Shown piece after piece: positions 25,118-33,560 of a stretch of 64,000 bases of DNA. The notes beneath the pieces were generated by a model. The model was given only the letters and a program-made list of their open reading frames with translations. It searched no databases and was not told the origin of the DNA. Positions within the stretch are counted from its first letter, which is position 1, and each line of letters starts with the position of its first letter. The translations under genes and the position numbers were made by a program. The DNA comes from Deinococcus roseus (GTDB taxonomy: Bacteria; Deinococcota; Deinococci; Deinococcales; Deinococcaceae): NCBI RefSeq assembly GCF_014646895.1, contig NZ_BMOD01000004.1, positions 1 to 64,000 on the forward strand. Direction: 5' to 3'.

Positions 25118-25828
25118 ATGAAACTGGCCTTCATCAGCGACATCCATGCCAACATCCACGCCTTGCAAGCCGCCTGGAGAGTCATCCAGGACTCCCGAGT
25201 GGACCAGGTCATCGCTCTAGGTGATCTGGTTGGTTACGGAGCCAGCCCCGCAGAGTGCATCGAGTTTGTGCGCAACCACAACATCACCTGCGGACTGGGC
25301 AGCAGCGATCTGAGAGTCAGCTTTGAAGGCGTCGCCAAAGCCGAGCGACGCAAAGGCATTTCCGAGGAGGTCCTGGAATGGACCCGAGGGGTGCTCTCCA
25401 AAGAAGACAAACTGTACCTGCAATCCTTCAGCCCCACCGGTAGGCTCATGACCCCCTATGGTCGCTTGCGTTACTGCCACGGCAGTCCTTTAAGTCCAGA
25501 AGGACGCCTGGACATCTCCCAGGGCACCAAAACCCTGGAAGACATGCTCACCTCGCTCAACTGCAAGATTCTGGTGTGCGGAGGAAGCCACATCCCCATG
25601 GTGCGTGAACTCAGGAATGGCGGCTACGTGATCGATCCTGGATCCGTGGGCCTCACCCTGAATCGTGAACCCGGAGCAGATGTGTGCATCATGGACATTG
25701 GTCAGCAGGAAGTCAAAATCAAGATGCACAAAGTGGTGTATGACTTTCACGCTGCGGCCTTCGACATTCTCGCCTGGAACCTGCCCCCGGTGCTGGTTCA
25801 AGTGATTCAGACCGGAAAATTCTCTTAA
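25118..25828 (+). CDS. Metallophosphoesterase-like protein with altered metal-site motifs
   Basis: 236 residues. The fold is clear: SDIHANIHALQA (first Asp and His ligands), IALGDLVGYGASPAECI (second block), RYCHGSP (His block) and LVCGGSHIPMVREL. But the block that should read GNHD, supplying the Asn ligand and catalytic His, reads GSSD at residues 61-64. The last block, normally GHTH, is GGSH. In family terms it resembles YfcE/MJ0936-like phosphodiesterases. The missing Asn and His make ordinary phosphodiesterase catalysis doubtful; a binding or regulatory role is possible. GGAACGGGA precedes the ATG. Terminator follows. Confidence 0.82.
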   Translation: MKLAFISDIHANIHALQAAWRVIQDSRVDQVIALGDLVGYGASPAECIEFVRNHNITCGLGSSDLRVSFEGVAKAERRKGISEEVLEWTRGVLSKEDKLYLQSFSPTGRLMTPYGRLRYCHGSPLSPEGRLDISQGTKTLEDMLTSLNCKILVCGGSHIPMVRELRNGGYVIDPGSVGLTLNREPGADVCIMDIGQQEVKIKMHKVVYDFHAAAFDILAWNLPPVLVQVIQTGKFS

Positions 25829-25856
25829 GTACCCTGCAATACACATACATGATGCT

Positions 25857-25891
25857 GGGCGGCAGAGGGATTCCTCGCCGCCCGATTTTTT
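25857..25891 (+). terminator. Intrinsic terminator after the metallophosphoesterase gene
   Basis: GGGCGGC-A-GAGG / CCTC-GCCGCCC (25857-25868 with 25873-25883), one bulged A, then GATTTTTT. Confidence 0.88.
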
Positions 25892-25915
25892 GCTGTAAAA
25901 CACAACAAAAGCAAA

Positions 25916-25941
25916 GGGCGAGGCATGCCTCGCCCCTACAA
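25916..25941. repeat. REP-like palindrome (GGGCGAGGCA type)
   Basis: Perfect 20-bp palindrome with half-site GGGCGAGGCA, followed by CCTAC. An identical copy lies at 28243-28266. It sits between convergent genes. Confidence 0.8.
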
Positions 25942-25951
25942 ACCTCTGAAA

Positions 25952-27340
25952 TCAGTCGGCTTTTTCCAGATCAAAGGCTTTGTGGGCCGCCTGCACAGCT
26001 TTGGCCACATCCCGGTCCTCGATGGCGAGGGAGATGTTCAACTCTGAAGAACCCTGGGAGATCATCAGCAGGTTGATGCCTTCTTCTGCCAGAGCAGAGA
26101 ACAGTTTGGCCGCAATGCCACGGGCACCGCGCATGCCTTCCCCCACAATGGCAACCACTGCAACGTTCTCCTGGAATTCAAAATCGCGCACCAGATCGGC
26201 CTTGGCAAAAGAGGATTTCAGTTCTGCCATGGCTTTTTTGGCATAAGCGTTCTGGATCACCAGGGACACGTTGGCCATGCTGGAGCTCTGGGAGATCATC
26301 AGGACCGGGATCTGGGCACGGGCCAGCGTGTCAAAGATTTCGGCAACGGTTTCGGGAACGCCCACCAGTGCACCGCCCACGGTGATGATGGACACCTGAC
26401 GGATGGCCGTCACGGCTTTCACAGGCTTGTTGCGCACGGCTTTGCCAGTGATCAGGGTGCCTGCAAAGGAAGGATCTGCTGCACTTTTTACACGCAGGGG
26501 AATGGCATGTTCTTGCAGAGGGGTCACGGCCAGGGGGTGCAACACCTTGGCTCCGAAGAAAGCCAGTTCCATGATCTCAGAGTAAGAGAGGTGCTGGATG
26601 TTCTGGGCTTCGGGAACCATGCGGGGGTCGGTGGTCATGACCCCATCCACATCCTTCCAGGCCCACACTTCATCTGCCTTGAGGGCCGCGCCAATGATGG
26701 TGGCAGTGTAATCGGTGCCCCCGCGTCCCAGGGTGGTGATGGCACCCTCTCTGGTTTCTCCGATGAAACCAGCAACCACAGGGGTGATGCCAGCGCCAAA
26801 AAGACCTTCCAGACGGGCAGGAATGCGGTCAAAAGCTTCGGGCATGGGGCGGGCATTGCCGAAGTGATGGTCGGTGAGGATGCCCGCCTGACCTCCAGTG
26901 AGGTTGTGGGCGTGGTTTCCGAGCTGTTGCAGTGCAATCGCCATCAGGGGAGCAGACAGGCGCTCTCCGAAGGACACGATCAAATCGCGGCTTCTGGGGC
27001 TGAGTTCACGCAGCAGGTAAACACCCACCACAGTCTGGCGCAGGGTTTCCAGCAGTTCGCGGATTTCCAGCGCGGTGTGGCTGTCCGGGGCCGCCCCCAG
27101 TTCATTTGCGGTGTTGAGGTGGCGGTTTCGCAGAAGGGCCAGTTCATCGTTGGCAAAGGCAATGTCGCCGTTTTCAGCGCTGTTGGCGACTTTGATCAGG
27201 GTGTCGGTCACACCGGACATGGCGGAAACCACAGCCACCACTTTTTCACCTTGCTGGATGGAGTGCGCCACCAGACCTGCGGAATGTTGGATGGCCTGAG
27301 CTGAACCCATCAGCGTGCCACCGAATTTCATGATAATCAT
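25952..27340 (-). CDS. Aspartate kinase
   Basis: 462 residues from ATG 27340, which has GGGAGG 5-6 nt upstream; the in-frame extension to 27403 is unsupported. N-terminal amino-acid kinase domain: IIMKFGGTLMG, VSFGERLSAPLM, GRGGTDYTATIIG, DGVMTTDPR. Two C-terminal ACT domains start around residue 310 (VSIITVGGALVGVPETVAEIF and VAIVGEGMRGARGIAAKLF), so feedback inhibition by lysine and/or threonine is expected. It forms aspartyl phosphate, the first step to Lys, Thr, Met and diaminopimelate. The length (no homoserine dehydrogenase fusion) makes it a monofunctional LysC/ThrA-kinase type. Confidence 0.94.
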   Translation of the reverse strand: MIIMKFGGTLMGSAQAIQHSAGLVAHSIQQGEKVVAVVSAMSGVTDTLIKVANSAENGDIAFANDELALLRNRHLNTANELGAAPDSHTALEIRELLETLRQTVVGVYLLRELSPRSRDLIVSFGERLSAPLMAIALQQLGNHAHNLTGGQAGILTDHHFGNARPMPEAFDRIPARLEGLFGAGITPVVAGFIGETREGAITTLGRGGTDYTATIIGAALKADEVWAWKDVDGVMTTDPRMVPEAQNIQHLSYSEIMELAFFGAKVLHPLAVTPLQEHAIPLRVKSAADPSFAGTLITGKAVRNKPVKAVTAIRQVSIITVGGALVGVPETVAEIFDTLARAQIPVLMISQSSSMANVSLVIQNAYAKKAMAELKSSFAKADLVRDFEFQENVAVVAIVGEGMRGARGIAAKLFSALAEEGINLLMISQGSSELNISLAIEDRDVAKAVQAAHKAFDLEKAD

Positions 27341-27575
27341 CCAGACCTCCCGTTGGAAACTGTGCAGCCTGTGCAGGAAGGTGAAGTGGGCCTTCCCTGC
27401 CACAGCGATTCAGCTTTGCTGTGCTTGCACCGTTGTCTTTGTACGTCTTTTGCGTCTTTTTGCAAGGGCCTTTTCACAGACCCTGCAAGCTCTCGGTGTG
27501 TAGTGTATCAGCTTCAGGGATGGTGTGAAACGGACATTTATACGCATTTAGACAATTGCAGGGAGCAGGCAGGAC

Positions 27576-27612
27576 AAAAAACAGGCAGAGGCACCAGAAA
27601 TCTGCCTCTGCC
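27576..27612 (-). terminator. Intrinsic terminator after pdxT
   Basis: On the minus strand: perfect 10-bp stem GGCAGAGGCA / TGCCTCTGCC (27612-27603 with 27593-27584), followed by TGTTTTTTG. Confidence 0.88.
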
Positions 27613-27629
27613 CAATTGCGCTTTGAGGG

Positions 27630-28217
27630 TTACGCTTTTACGCAAGTTTTCAGGAACAGCTCGTGCACCCGGGCATCTTTTGTCAGTTCGGGGTGAAAAC
27701 TGGCAGCCATCAGGCGACCAGAGCGGGCCAGCACCACCTGACCCTGGTGCTCACAGAGCACTTCCACGTCTTTCCCCACATGGGTGATCCCTGGAGCACG
27801 AATGAACACCGCATCGAAAGTGCTGTCCAGCCCCTGGATGTTCAGGGGTTCTTTGAAGGAATCCACCTGACGTCCGAAGGCATTGCGGGCCACCGTGATG
27901 TCCATCAGTTCCAGCGAAGGCTGTTTGCCCTGAATGTGCTTCGGTTGCCCTTCAATCTCTGTGGCCAGCATGATGGCTCCTGCACAGGTTCCAAAGATGG
28001 CTCCTCCATCCTGATAAAACTGCTGGATGGGGTCTTTCAGGTCGTAATCCATCATGAGCTTGCCCATGGTGGTGGATTCCCCTCCGGGGATCACCAGCCC
28101 GTCCAGGCCTGCCAGATGCTGCGGGAGGCGCACCTCTGTGACCTCCACACCTAATTTCTCCAGCATCTGCCTGTGTTCACGAAAAGCCCCTTGCAGGGCC
28201 AGAACGCCAATTTTCAT
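27630..28217 (-). CDS. pdxT: Pyridoxal 5'-phosphate synthase glutaminase subunit
   Basis: 195 residues starting MKIGVLALQGAFREH. A class I glutamine amidotransferase with IPGGESTTMGKL, nucleophile Cys in FGTCAGAIML, and the His-Glu pair in SFHPELT. It supplies ammonia to PdxS. ATG 28217 has TTGGAG 8 nt upstream. It lies downstream of pdxS on the same strand but separated by 130 bp containing REP-like elements, so expression of the two subunits may be uncoupled. Confidence 0.97.
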   Translation of the reverse strand: MKIGVLALQGAFREHRQMLEKLGVEVTEVRLPQHLAGLDGLVIPGGESTTMGKLMMDYDLKDPIQQFYQDGGAIFGTCAGAIMLATEIEGQPKHIQGKQPSLELMDITVARNAFGRQVDSFKEPLNIQGLDSTFDAVFIRAPGITHVGKDVEVLCEHQGQVVLARSGRLMAASFHPELTKDARVHELFLKTCVKA

Positions 28218-28242
28218 GTGTGGTTCTCCAATCATGCGAGAA

Positions 28243-28347
28243 GGGCGAGGCATGCCTCGCCCCTACGGGGTTGATTCAGGTGTAGGGGCGCAGCGTGCTG
28301 CGCCCTCAGAGGGGAGACCGTGACAGCAAAGCTGTCACAGAGGGGTC
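28243..28347. repeat. Composite REP-like element between pdxS and pdxT
   Basis: Three palindromes follow one another: the perfect 20-bp copy of the GGGCGAGGCA type (28243-28262, then CCTAC); a related one in opposite orientation preceded by GTA (28286-28305, half-site GGGCGCAGCG with one mismatch); and GTGACAGC-AAA-GCTGTCAC (28320-28338) flanked by AGACC/GGTCT. The head-to-head pair resembles the bipartite BIME elements mobilised by REP-associated transposases. Confidence 0.75.
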
Positions 28348-29238
28348 TTACCAGCCCCGCTTTGCCATCCTGTCGGCTTCGATGATTTCATCAATGCCGA
28401 TGCCAGTCATGGGTGCCCCGAGGTCTTCGGAGACTTCGGCCAGGATGTCTGGGTTGTTGTAGTGGGTCACGGCCTTCACAATGGCACGGGCGCGTTTTTC
28501 GGGGTTGTCGGACTTGAAGATGCCGGAGCCCACAAACACACCCTCCAGGCCCAGTTGCATCATCAGGGCAGCGTCTGCAGGGGTGGCCACACCACCAGCA
28601 GCAAAGTTCACCACGGGGAGTTTGCCGTGCTCGTGGATGTAGCGAACCAGTTCATAGGGGGCCTGCAGGTCACGGGCCACGGTCATCAGTTCTTCCACGG
28701 GTCTGGTCTGGATGGCGCGGATTTCTCCCAGCACGGTGCGGGCGTGGCGCACTGCTTCCACCACGTTGCCGGTGCCTGCTTCGCCTTTGGTGCGGATCAT
28801 GGCAGCACCTTCACCGATGCGGCGCAGGGCCTCGCCCAGGTTTTTGGCTCCGCACACAAAAGGCACGGTGAAGCCGTGCTTGAAGATGTGGAAGGATTCG
28901 TCTGCAGGGGTCAGCACTTCGGATTCGTCGATGAAATCCACACCCAGGGCTTGCAGGATCTGGGCTTCCACAAAGTGCCCGATGCGCACTTTGGCCATCA
29001 CAGGAATGGAAACCGCTTCGATGATGCCCTTGATCATCTTGGGGTCGCTCATGCGGGCAACGCCCCCGTCTGCACGAATGTCTGCAGGAACGCGTTCCAG
29101 GGCCATGACGGCAGTGGCTCCGGCCTGTTCAGCAATGATGGCCTGCTCGGGGGTGACCACATCCATGATCACACCGCCTTTGAACATTTCTGCGAAACCG
29201 GTTTTGATGGGTAAGGTGCCTTTTTCCATGTCTTGCAT
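28348..29238 (-). CDS. pdxS: Pyridoxal 5'-phosphate synthase lyase subunit
   Basis: 296 residues, one of the most conserved PLP-biosynthesis proteins: FAEMFKGGVIMDVVTPEQA, ARMSDPKMIKGI, the active-site Lys region in SIPVMAKVRIGHFVEAQIL, and NFAAGGVATPADAALM. It condenses ribose 5-phosphate, glyceraldehyde 3-phosphate and ammonia from PdxT into PLP. ATG 29238 and ATG 29229 are both possible. Neither has a Shine-Dalgarno sequence, and a terminator hairpin ends only a few bases upstream (see finding). Confidence 0.96.
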   Translation of the reverse strand: MQDMEKGTLPIKTGFAEMFKGGVIMDVVTPEQAIIAEQAGATAVMALERVPADIRADGGVARMSDPKMIKGIIEAVSIPVMAKVRIGHFVEAQILQALGVDFIDESEVLTPADESFHIFKHGFTVPFVCGAKNLGEALRRIGEGAAMIRTKGEAGTGNVVEAVRHARTVLGEIRAIQTRPVEELMTVARDLQAPYELVRYIHEHGKLPVVNFAAGGVATPADAALMMQLGLEGVFVGSGIFKSDNPEKRARAIVKAVTHYNNPDILAEVSEDLGAPMTGIGIDEIIEADRMAKRGW

Positions 29239-29240
29239 GT

Positions 29241-29285
29241 TAAAGAAAAAACTGGTTCTTTAGAAGAACCAGTTTTGGCATTTTT
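29241..29285 (-). terminator. Intrinsic terminator between the receiver gene and pdxS, or pdxS leader hairpin
   Basis: Minus strand: AAAACTGGTTCTT, a short loop, AAGAACCAGTTTT, then TTCTTT, ending about 5 nt before the pdxS ATG. It terminates the response-regulator transcript but also sits where the pdxS promoter or ribosome binding site should be. Confidence 0.8.
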
Positions 29286-29296
29286 TAGGTACCAGT

Positions 29297-29662
29297 TTAT
29301 GCTGGAGAGCCAGAAATCTGCTGCTGGATGACCTTCAGCAACACATCAGGCTGGAATGGCTTCACCAGATAGGCATTGCCAATGCTGAGTCCCGTGGCCC
29401 GGTCCTGTTCTGCACTGAGGCCAGAAAGAAACACCACCGGAAGCTGGGGATGGTCGGCTTTCAGGCGTCTGGCCAGTTCAAAACCATTGCCATCGTCCAG
29501 GCAAACATCCAGAATGGCCAGATCGAATTCTGCTGTGGAAACCACCTGGACGGCTTCCTGGACAGAATGGGCCAGCACAGGCCGGTACCCATTCATCTCC
29601 AGGAACATCTCCAGCAGTTGCAAAATCTGTTCTTCATCATCTACCAGCAAAATGCGTTGCAT
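29297..29662 (-). CDS. Single-domain response regulator (receiver only)
   Basis: 121 residues. A complete CheY-like receiver: acidic pair in LLVDDEEQILQ, phospho-acceptor Asp in LAILDVCLDDGNGFEL, Ser of VVFLSG, and Lys in YLVKPFQPDVL. There is no output domain and no histidine kinase nearby, so partner and output are unknown. Start ATG 29662 is preceded by GGGG; GTG 29668 is the alternative. It lies downstream of the LysM/M23 gene on the same strand (54-bp gap) and is followed by a terminator. Confidence 0.88.
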   Translation of the reverse strand: MQRILLVDDEEQILQLLEMFLEMNGYRPVLAHSVQEAVQVVSTAEFDLAILDVCLDDGNGFELARRLKADHPQLPVVFLSGLSAEQDRATGLSIGNAYLVKPFQPDVLLKVIQQQISGSPA

Positions 29663-29716
29663 GATCACCCCATGGGTTTGGATGTTGGAAATGGGTGGTG
29701 CAAGAAAACAACAAAA

Positions 29717-31177
29717 TCAGGGCAGGTAATTGTAAGGGTTCACGTGCTGACCACCACGCTGAACTTCAAAGTGCAGGTGCGGACCGGTGCAGATGCCCGT
29801 GCACCCCACATATCCAAGCAAGTCTCCGCGGTCCACATATTGACCCACCTGTACAGCAGCGCGGCTCATGTGACCGTAGATGACCCTCATGTTACCATTT
29901 GAGACAAACACATTGATACCGTAACTTCCCCAGCCCGAAGCGGTGATGCGACCAGAAGAAGCAGCATAAATGGGGGTACCGGTGGGAGCACCCATGTCCA
30001 GTCCGGTGTGGAAGTTGCTGGAACCGATCCAGAAACCCCGTCTGCCATAACCACTGGTGATGGTGAAACTGCGCAGGGGCCACTGGAAGCCTGTGTTGGC
30101 CACAGAGCCTGAATCATAAGAAGCACGCACCACTTTGGAAGCACTGGCCTTGCGCTGGGCTGTACGGGCCTGCTGGGCCTGCACTGCAGCCTGCTGCTGG
30201 CGCTGCTTCTGCAAAGCCAGGGCACGGGCTTCGGCTTTGCGGGATTGCTCTCTGGCAATGGCTGTCTGTCGTGCTTCTTCGATGGCACGCTCTCTGGCAA
30301 TGGCTTCCTGACGGGCCTCCTCGATGGCACGCTCTTTGGCCAGCTGGGCTTCCCGGGCTTTTCTTTCCTGTTTCTCCTGGAGGTACACCAGGTAACGCTC
30401 GTACTGCAGTTGCTTCTTGCGCTTCACAAAAACCAGGTAGCGCTGGTAGCGTTCCAGCAGTTCCCGCTTCTTGCGGTTTTCGATCTCGGTCTGGCGGCGG
30501 TCATTGAGGGCTTCCAGGGTGCCTTCGGCCATCACGCCGGGAAGCAGCACATAGTCCCCTTCAGAAACGTCGCTGGGCAGGCTCACGCCGTTGGCTTTGG
30601 CCACCCGTCCCACATCCACACCATAAAAATCCGCAACACTCACCAGGTCCTGACCGGGCTTGATGCGCACGATCAGGCCACGCTGGGCACTGGGAATCAT
30701 CAGGCGGTCGCCTTCTTTCAGGCGGTCCAGGCTGGAGGTGTAGGGGTTGGCACTGATCAGTTCAATGATGGACAGCCCGTAGCGGCCAGCAAGGGTGCTG
30801 AGGGTTTCGCCAGATTGCACTTCATGCACCACCACTCCGGGGGGCAATTTGGTGATGCTGTCTTCAACCACAGCCACCAGTGGAACCCTGATGAGCATTC
30901 CGGGTTTCAACTGGTCTTTTTTGATGCCTGTCGCCCACATGATGGATTTGACACGCACCCCATATTCGGCTGCAATCTGGGTGAGGGAATCGCCTGGTTC
31001 AATGCGCACAATGGCAGAGCCGCGCTCCACCGTCGATTCCACAGATTTGACGGAGATGGTTTTGGTCGCAGTGCGGAAGTCGTAGGGGAACACCAGAGGT
31101 GTTGCAACCGCCTGCTGAAGCAGTAAAGCTATCGCAGCCGCCGTGAGCCGGCGGGCAGTCATCGAAATGGACTTCAA
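29717..31177 (-). CDS. LysM-domain M23 metallopeptidase (murein hydrolase) with long coiled coil
   Basis: 486 residues from a TTG start (31177), chosen because GGGAGGA lies 5-6 nt upstream; the next ATG (codon 6) is too far from it. A signal peptide (to about residue 25) is followed by three LysM repeats (about 50-95, 115-160 and 170-215). A charged Ala/Arg/Glu/Gln coiled coil (about 225-345) includes a near-perfect repeat ERAIEEARQ. The C-terminal M23 domain has intact zinc ligands (FHTGLDMGAP, YGHMS, GPHLHFEV). It should bind glycan strands through LysM and cut peptide cross-links, unless it is an EnvC-like activator; the intact ligands favour catalysis. Confidence 0.93.
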   Translation of the reverse strand: MKSISMTARRLTAAAIALLLQQAVATPLVFPYDFRTATKTISVKSVESTVERGSAIVRIEPGDSLTQIAAEYGVRVKSIMWATGIKKDQLKPGMLIRVPLVAVVEDSITKLPPGVVVHEVQSGETLSTLAGRYGLSIIELISANPYTSSLDRLKEGDRLMIPSAQRGLIVRIKPGQDLVSVADFYGVDVGRVAKANGVSLPSDVSEGDYVLLPGVMAEGTLEALNDRRQTEIENRKKRELLERYQRYLVFVKRKKQLQYERYLVYLQEKQERKAREAQLAKERAIEEARQEAIARERAIEEARQTAIAREQSRKAEARALALQKQRQQQAAVQAQQARTAQRKASASKVVRASYDSGSVANTGFQWPLRSFTITSGYGRRGFWIGSSNFHTGLDMGAPTGTPIYAASSGRITASGWGSYGINVFVSNGNMRVIYGHMSRAAVQVGQYVDRGDLLGYVGCTGICTGPHLHFEVQRGGQHVNPYNYLP

Positions 31178-31517
31178 CTCTTCCTCCCAGAAGCCATACT
31201 AAGGGGTGGGTTAAGCAATTTCAATGACAACTCATGAGAAACACATTTTTTCATTCTGGAACCTCTAGACGTGTCAGACAGCAAAAGAGCTGATGAGAAG
31301 ATGAAGCTGCAGCTTAAGAGCTGAATTCCAGCTGTGGTTCTTTGCTTTGTCAAGCAACAAATTTCTGCACTGCAGCTTTCAGGATGGCTTCAGAAGCTTT
31401 CATTTCAACATTTAAGCGAAAATGCTGAAAAGGGTCAAAGTGGACCTCTGCATTGCGGGTTAAACCACAGTGCAGAGGTAATTTTGTAAGACTGTTGTTT
31501 GATCAAGGCTTCAGAAC
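31178..31517. other. Intergenic region between rho and the LysM/M23 gene
   Basis: 340 bp without a supportable gene. Just after rho (minus strand) a 9-bp inverted repeat ACCTCTGCA / TGCAGAGGT (31444-31452 with 31471-31479) encloses 18 nt but has no U-run, so it is not a standard terminator. The remainder is AT-richer with several AGCTG/CAGCT direct and inverted motifs (31305-31380). It must contain the M23 gene promoter. Confidence 0.4.
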
Positions 31518-32807
31518 TCAGGCGTTGTTTCCAGCCAGCATGGACAGAAACTCTGCATTGTTGCGGGTCTTGGACATGCGGTTCAGCAACATGTCCATGG
31601 CCTCAGCAGGATCCATGTCGCTGATGACCTTGCGCAAGAGCCACATCTTTTGCAGCACCTCTGGAGCCAGCAGCAGTTCTTCTTTGCGGGTGCCAGATTT
31701 CAGGACATCCAGGGCAGGGAAAATACGGCGTTCTTCCAGACGGCGGGACAGCACCAGTTCCATGTTGCCCGTTCCCTTGAACTCCTCGAAGATCACATCG
31801 TCCATGCGGGATCCGGTTTCCACCAGGGCCGTGGCCAGGATGGTCAGGCTGCCTCCACCACGGATGTTTCTGGCAGCACCCAGGAAGCGTTTGGGCCAGT
31901 GCAGGGCATTGGAATCCAGACCCCCGGAGAGGGTCCGTCCGGTGGGCGGCGTCACCAGGTTGTTGGCACGGGCCAGACGGGTGATGGAGTCCAGCAAAAT
32001 CACCACATGGCCGCCCTCCTCCACAATGCGGCGGGCACGCTCATGCACAAACTCTGCCACACGCACATGGTTCTGGGGGGGCTCATCGAAAGTGGAGGCG
32101 ACAACCTGCGCACCCTTCACAGATTCACGGAAGTCGGTGACCTCCTCGGGACGCTCATCCACCAGCAGCACCATCACCGTGATTTCGGGATAGTTCTTCA
32201 CAATGCTGTTGGCGATTTTCTTCATCAGGGTGGTTTTACCGGCCTTGGGAGGCGCAACAATCAGACCACGCTGACCCAGACCAATCGGCACCAGCAGATC
32301 AATCACCCGCAGGGCCAGGTTGTCATCCATGGTGGGATCTTCCAGCACCAGCTGGCGGTCCGGGAAGGTGGGGATCAGGTCATCAAATTTGGGACGGCGA
32401 GAAGCCGTGAAAGGATCCAGACCGTTCACAGCCTCCACCCGCATCAGGGTGCCATAACGCTCGTTCTCGCGGGGAGGACGGGCACGGCCCAGGATCTTGT
32501 CTCCTGTGCGAAGCTGGAACTGTTTGATCAGACCCGCACTGACAATCACGCTTCGGGATTCGGTGGAAAGCAAATTGTCCTGCAAAAAGCCATACCCATC
32601 AGGGGAAATTTCCAGAAAGCCACGGGCCAGCTTGAAACCATCCTGCTCGGCCTGTTTTTCCAGAATGGCAATGGCCAGTTCGTCTTTTTTGAGTTTGCGG
32701 TAATTGTCGATGCCCACCTGAGATGCAAGCAGATGCAATTCAGGAAGCAATTTGCTCTGTAGGTCCTGGAACTTCAGGCTGTCATCGGTCTTGTGCTGTT
32801 TTCTCAT
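31518..32807 (-). CDS. rho: Transcription termination factor Rho
   Basis: 429 residues, normal length. The N-terminal RNA-binding domain has GFLEISPDGYGFLQ and the cold-shock-like fold. The RecA-type core has the P-loop APPKAGKTTLMKK, Walker B VMVLLVDERPEEVTDF, and the Q/R-loop regions VASTFDEPPQNHVRVAEF and PPTGRTLSGGLDSNAL. It is an RNA-dependent ATPase that pulls RNA from elongating polymerase. AAGGAAAC precedes the ATG. A single gene; no attenuation-type leader was recognised upstream. Confidence 0.98.
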   Translation of the reverse strand: MRKQHKTDDSLKFQDLQSKLLPELHLLASQVGIDNYRKLKKDELAIAILEKQAEQDGFKLARGFLEISPDGYGFLQDNLLSTESRSVIVSAGLIKQFQLRTGDKILGRARPPRENERYGTLMRVEAVNGLDPFTASRRPKFDDLIPTFPDRQLVLEDPTMDDNLALRVIDLLVPIGLGQRGLIVAPPKAGKTTLMKKIANSIVKNYPEITVMVLLVDERPEEVTDFRESVKGAQVVASTFDEPPQNHVRVAEFVHERARRIVEEGGHVVILLDSITRLARANNLVTPPTGRTLSGGLDSNALHWPKRFLGAARNIRGGGSLTILATALVETGSRMDDVIFEEFKGTGNMELVLSRRLEERRIFPALDVLKSGTRKEELLLAPEVLQKMWLLRKVISDMDPAEAMDMLLNRMSKTRNNAEFLSMLAGNNA

Positions 32808-33069
32808 TGTTTCCTTCTGGACCAGTCTTCCATCAACTGTTTCATGGCTGTGTCAGTCAATGGCTGACGGTGCATTTTTGTGTTGACTTTTGGGGGGGAG
32901 GGTGACAGCCGTGGTGCCACCTCAAGCAGAGTCTATCACAAGACCTGCACCCTGAAAGGTGACTGAAACGCACCCTGCCGCAAAACCCAATCTGCCTGAG
33001 TCAGACGGTCCTGACGCTGAAGATACCACCTTGAAAAAGGACATCTGTACCTCTTGGAAGGACAACCCA

Positions 33070-33154
33070 GAGCAGAAGGCTGAAGCCCGCAATGCCTTCA
33101 GCATTTGGCCTTCAGCTTCAGCATTTCTGGCCCTCAGTCCTCGGCCCTCGGCCT
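33070..33154. repeat. Heptamer-based intergenic repeat
   Basis: GCAGAAGGCTGAAG on the left and the complementary TGCCTTCAGCATTTGGCCTTCAGC in the middle, then a tandem of CCTCGGC-type heptamers (33131-33154). Same family as the pgk-tpiA element. The rest of 32808-33163 between rho and the T-box promoter shows no gene. Confidence 0.65.
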
Positions 33155-33163
33155 TCCTGCGGA

Positions 33164-33193
33164 TTGACTCTTTTCACCTTTCACGCTTACCAT
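33164..33193 (+). promoter_or_regulatory. Promoter of the T-box/cupin/ileS transcript
   Basis: -35 TTGACT (33164-33169), 18-bp spacer, TACCAT (33188-33193) fitting the TANNNT -10. It directly precedes the T-box leader; transcription would start near 33200. Confidence 0.65.
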
Positions 33194-33199
33194 AGGCCT

Positions 33200-33560
33200 T
33201 GAGAAGGCAATCTGGTCTGCAAACGGGTCAGAAAACCCTCGAACAATCAAAAGCGCAGGTGAGACGAGTAAGAGACGGACGCCTTCAGCGAGTTGGGGAT
33301 GGTGTGAGCCCGACAGGTCAGGAAACCTCTGAAAATCACCTCACTTTGCCAGACATCTGGTCACACATCTGGCAACGCTGTCCGAAGAAAGAAGCCCCGA
33401 GCACATCGGCACAGCTTCCATTAGAACGGAACGGCCATCCCCCGTCAGCGGAGCAGAACGAGGAAAGTCAGCCAAAAGCTGCTTTTGAAGCTCGGGTGGT
33501 ACCACGTTGATGTTCAGCGTCCCGGCATTTCCGCACAGGAATGCCGGGATTTTCGTTTTT
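33200..33560 (+). promoter_or_regulatory. T-box leader (isoleucine, transcriptional)
   Basis: The T-box core GGGTGGTACCACG (33494-33506) is followed by the canonical CGTCCC. The UGGU bulge would pair with the ACCA end of uncharged tRNA-Ile (discriminator A). The intrinsic terminator (33520-33549 plus T-run) competes with the antiterminator. In Stem I an AGTA motif (33267-33270) and the sequence GAAAATCACC (33331-33340) carry the candidate specifier ATC (Ile) followed by the usual A. Uncharged tRNA-Ile stabilises the antiterminator and switches on the genes downstream. The distance from promoter to terminator (about 360 nt) is normal for a full-length T-box. Confidence 0.92.
33520..33560 (+). 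terminator. Attenuator terminator of the T-box
   Basis: TCCCGGCATT / AATGCCGGGA (33520-33529 with 33540-33549) plus an inner CC/GG and one bulged T, then TTTTCGTTTTT. Confidence 0.92.

Noticed and set aside
27429..27563. A minus-strand frame of about 43 codons upstream of aspartate kinase with a Lys/Arg/Thr-rich end, as a possible Thr/Lys attenuator peptide
   Set aside because: No intrinsic terminator follows it before the kinase gene, the run of control codons is dominated by Arg, and the 6-bp hairpins downstream are weak. Looks like chance.
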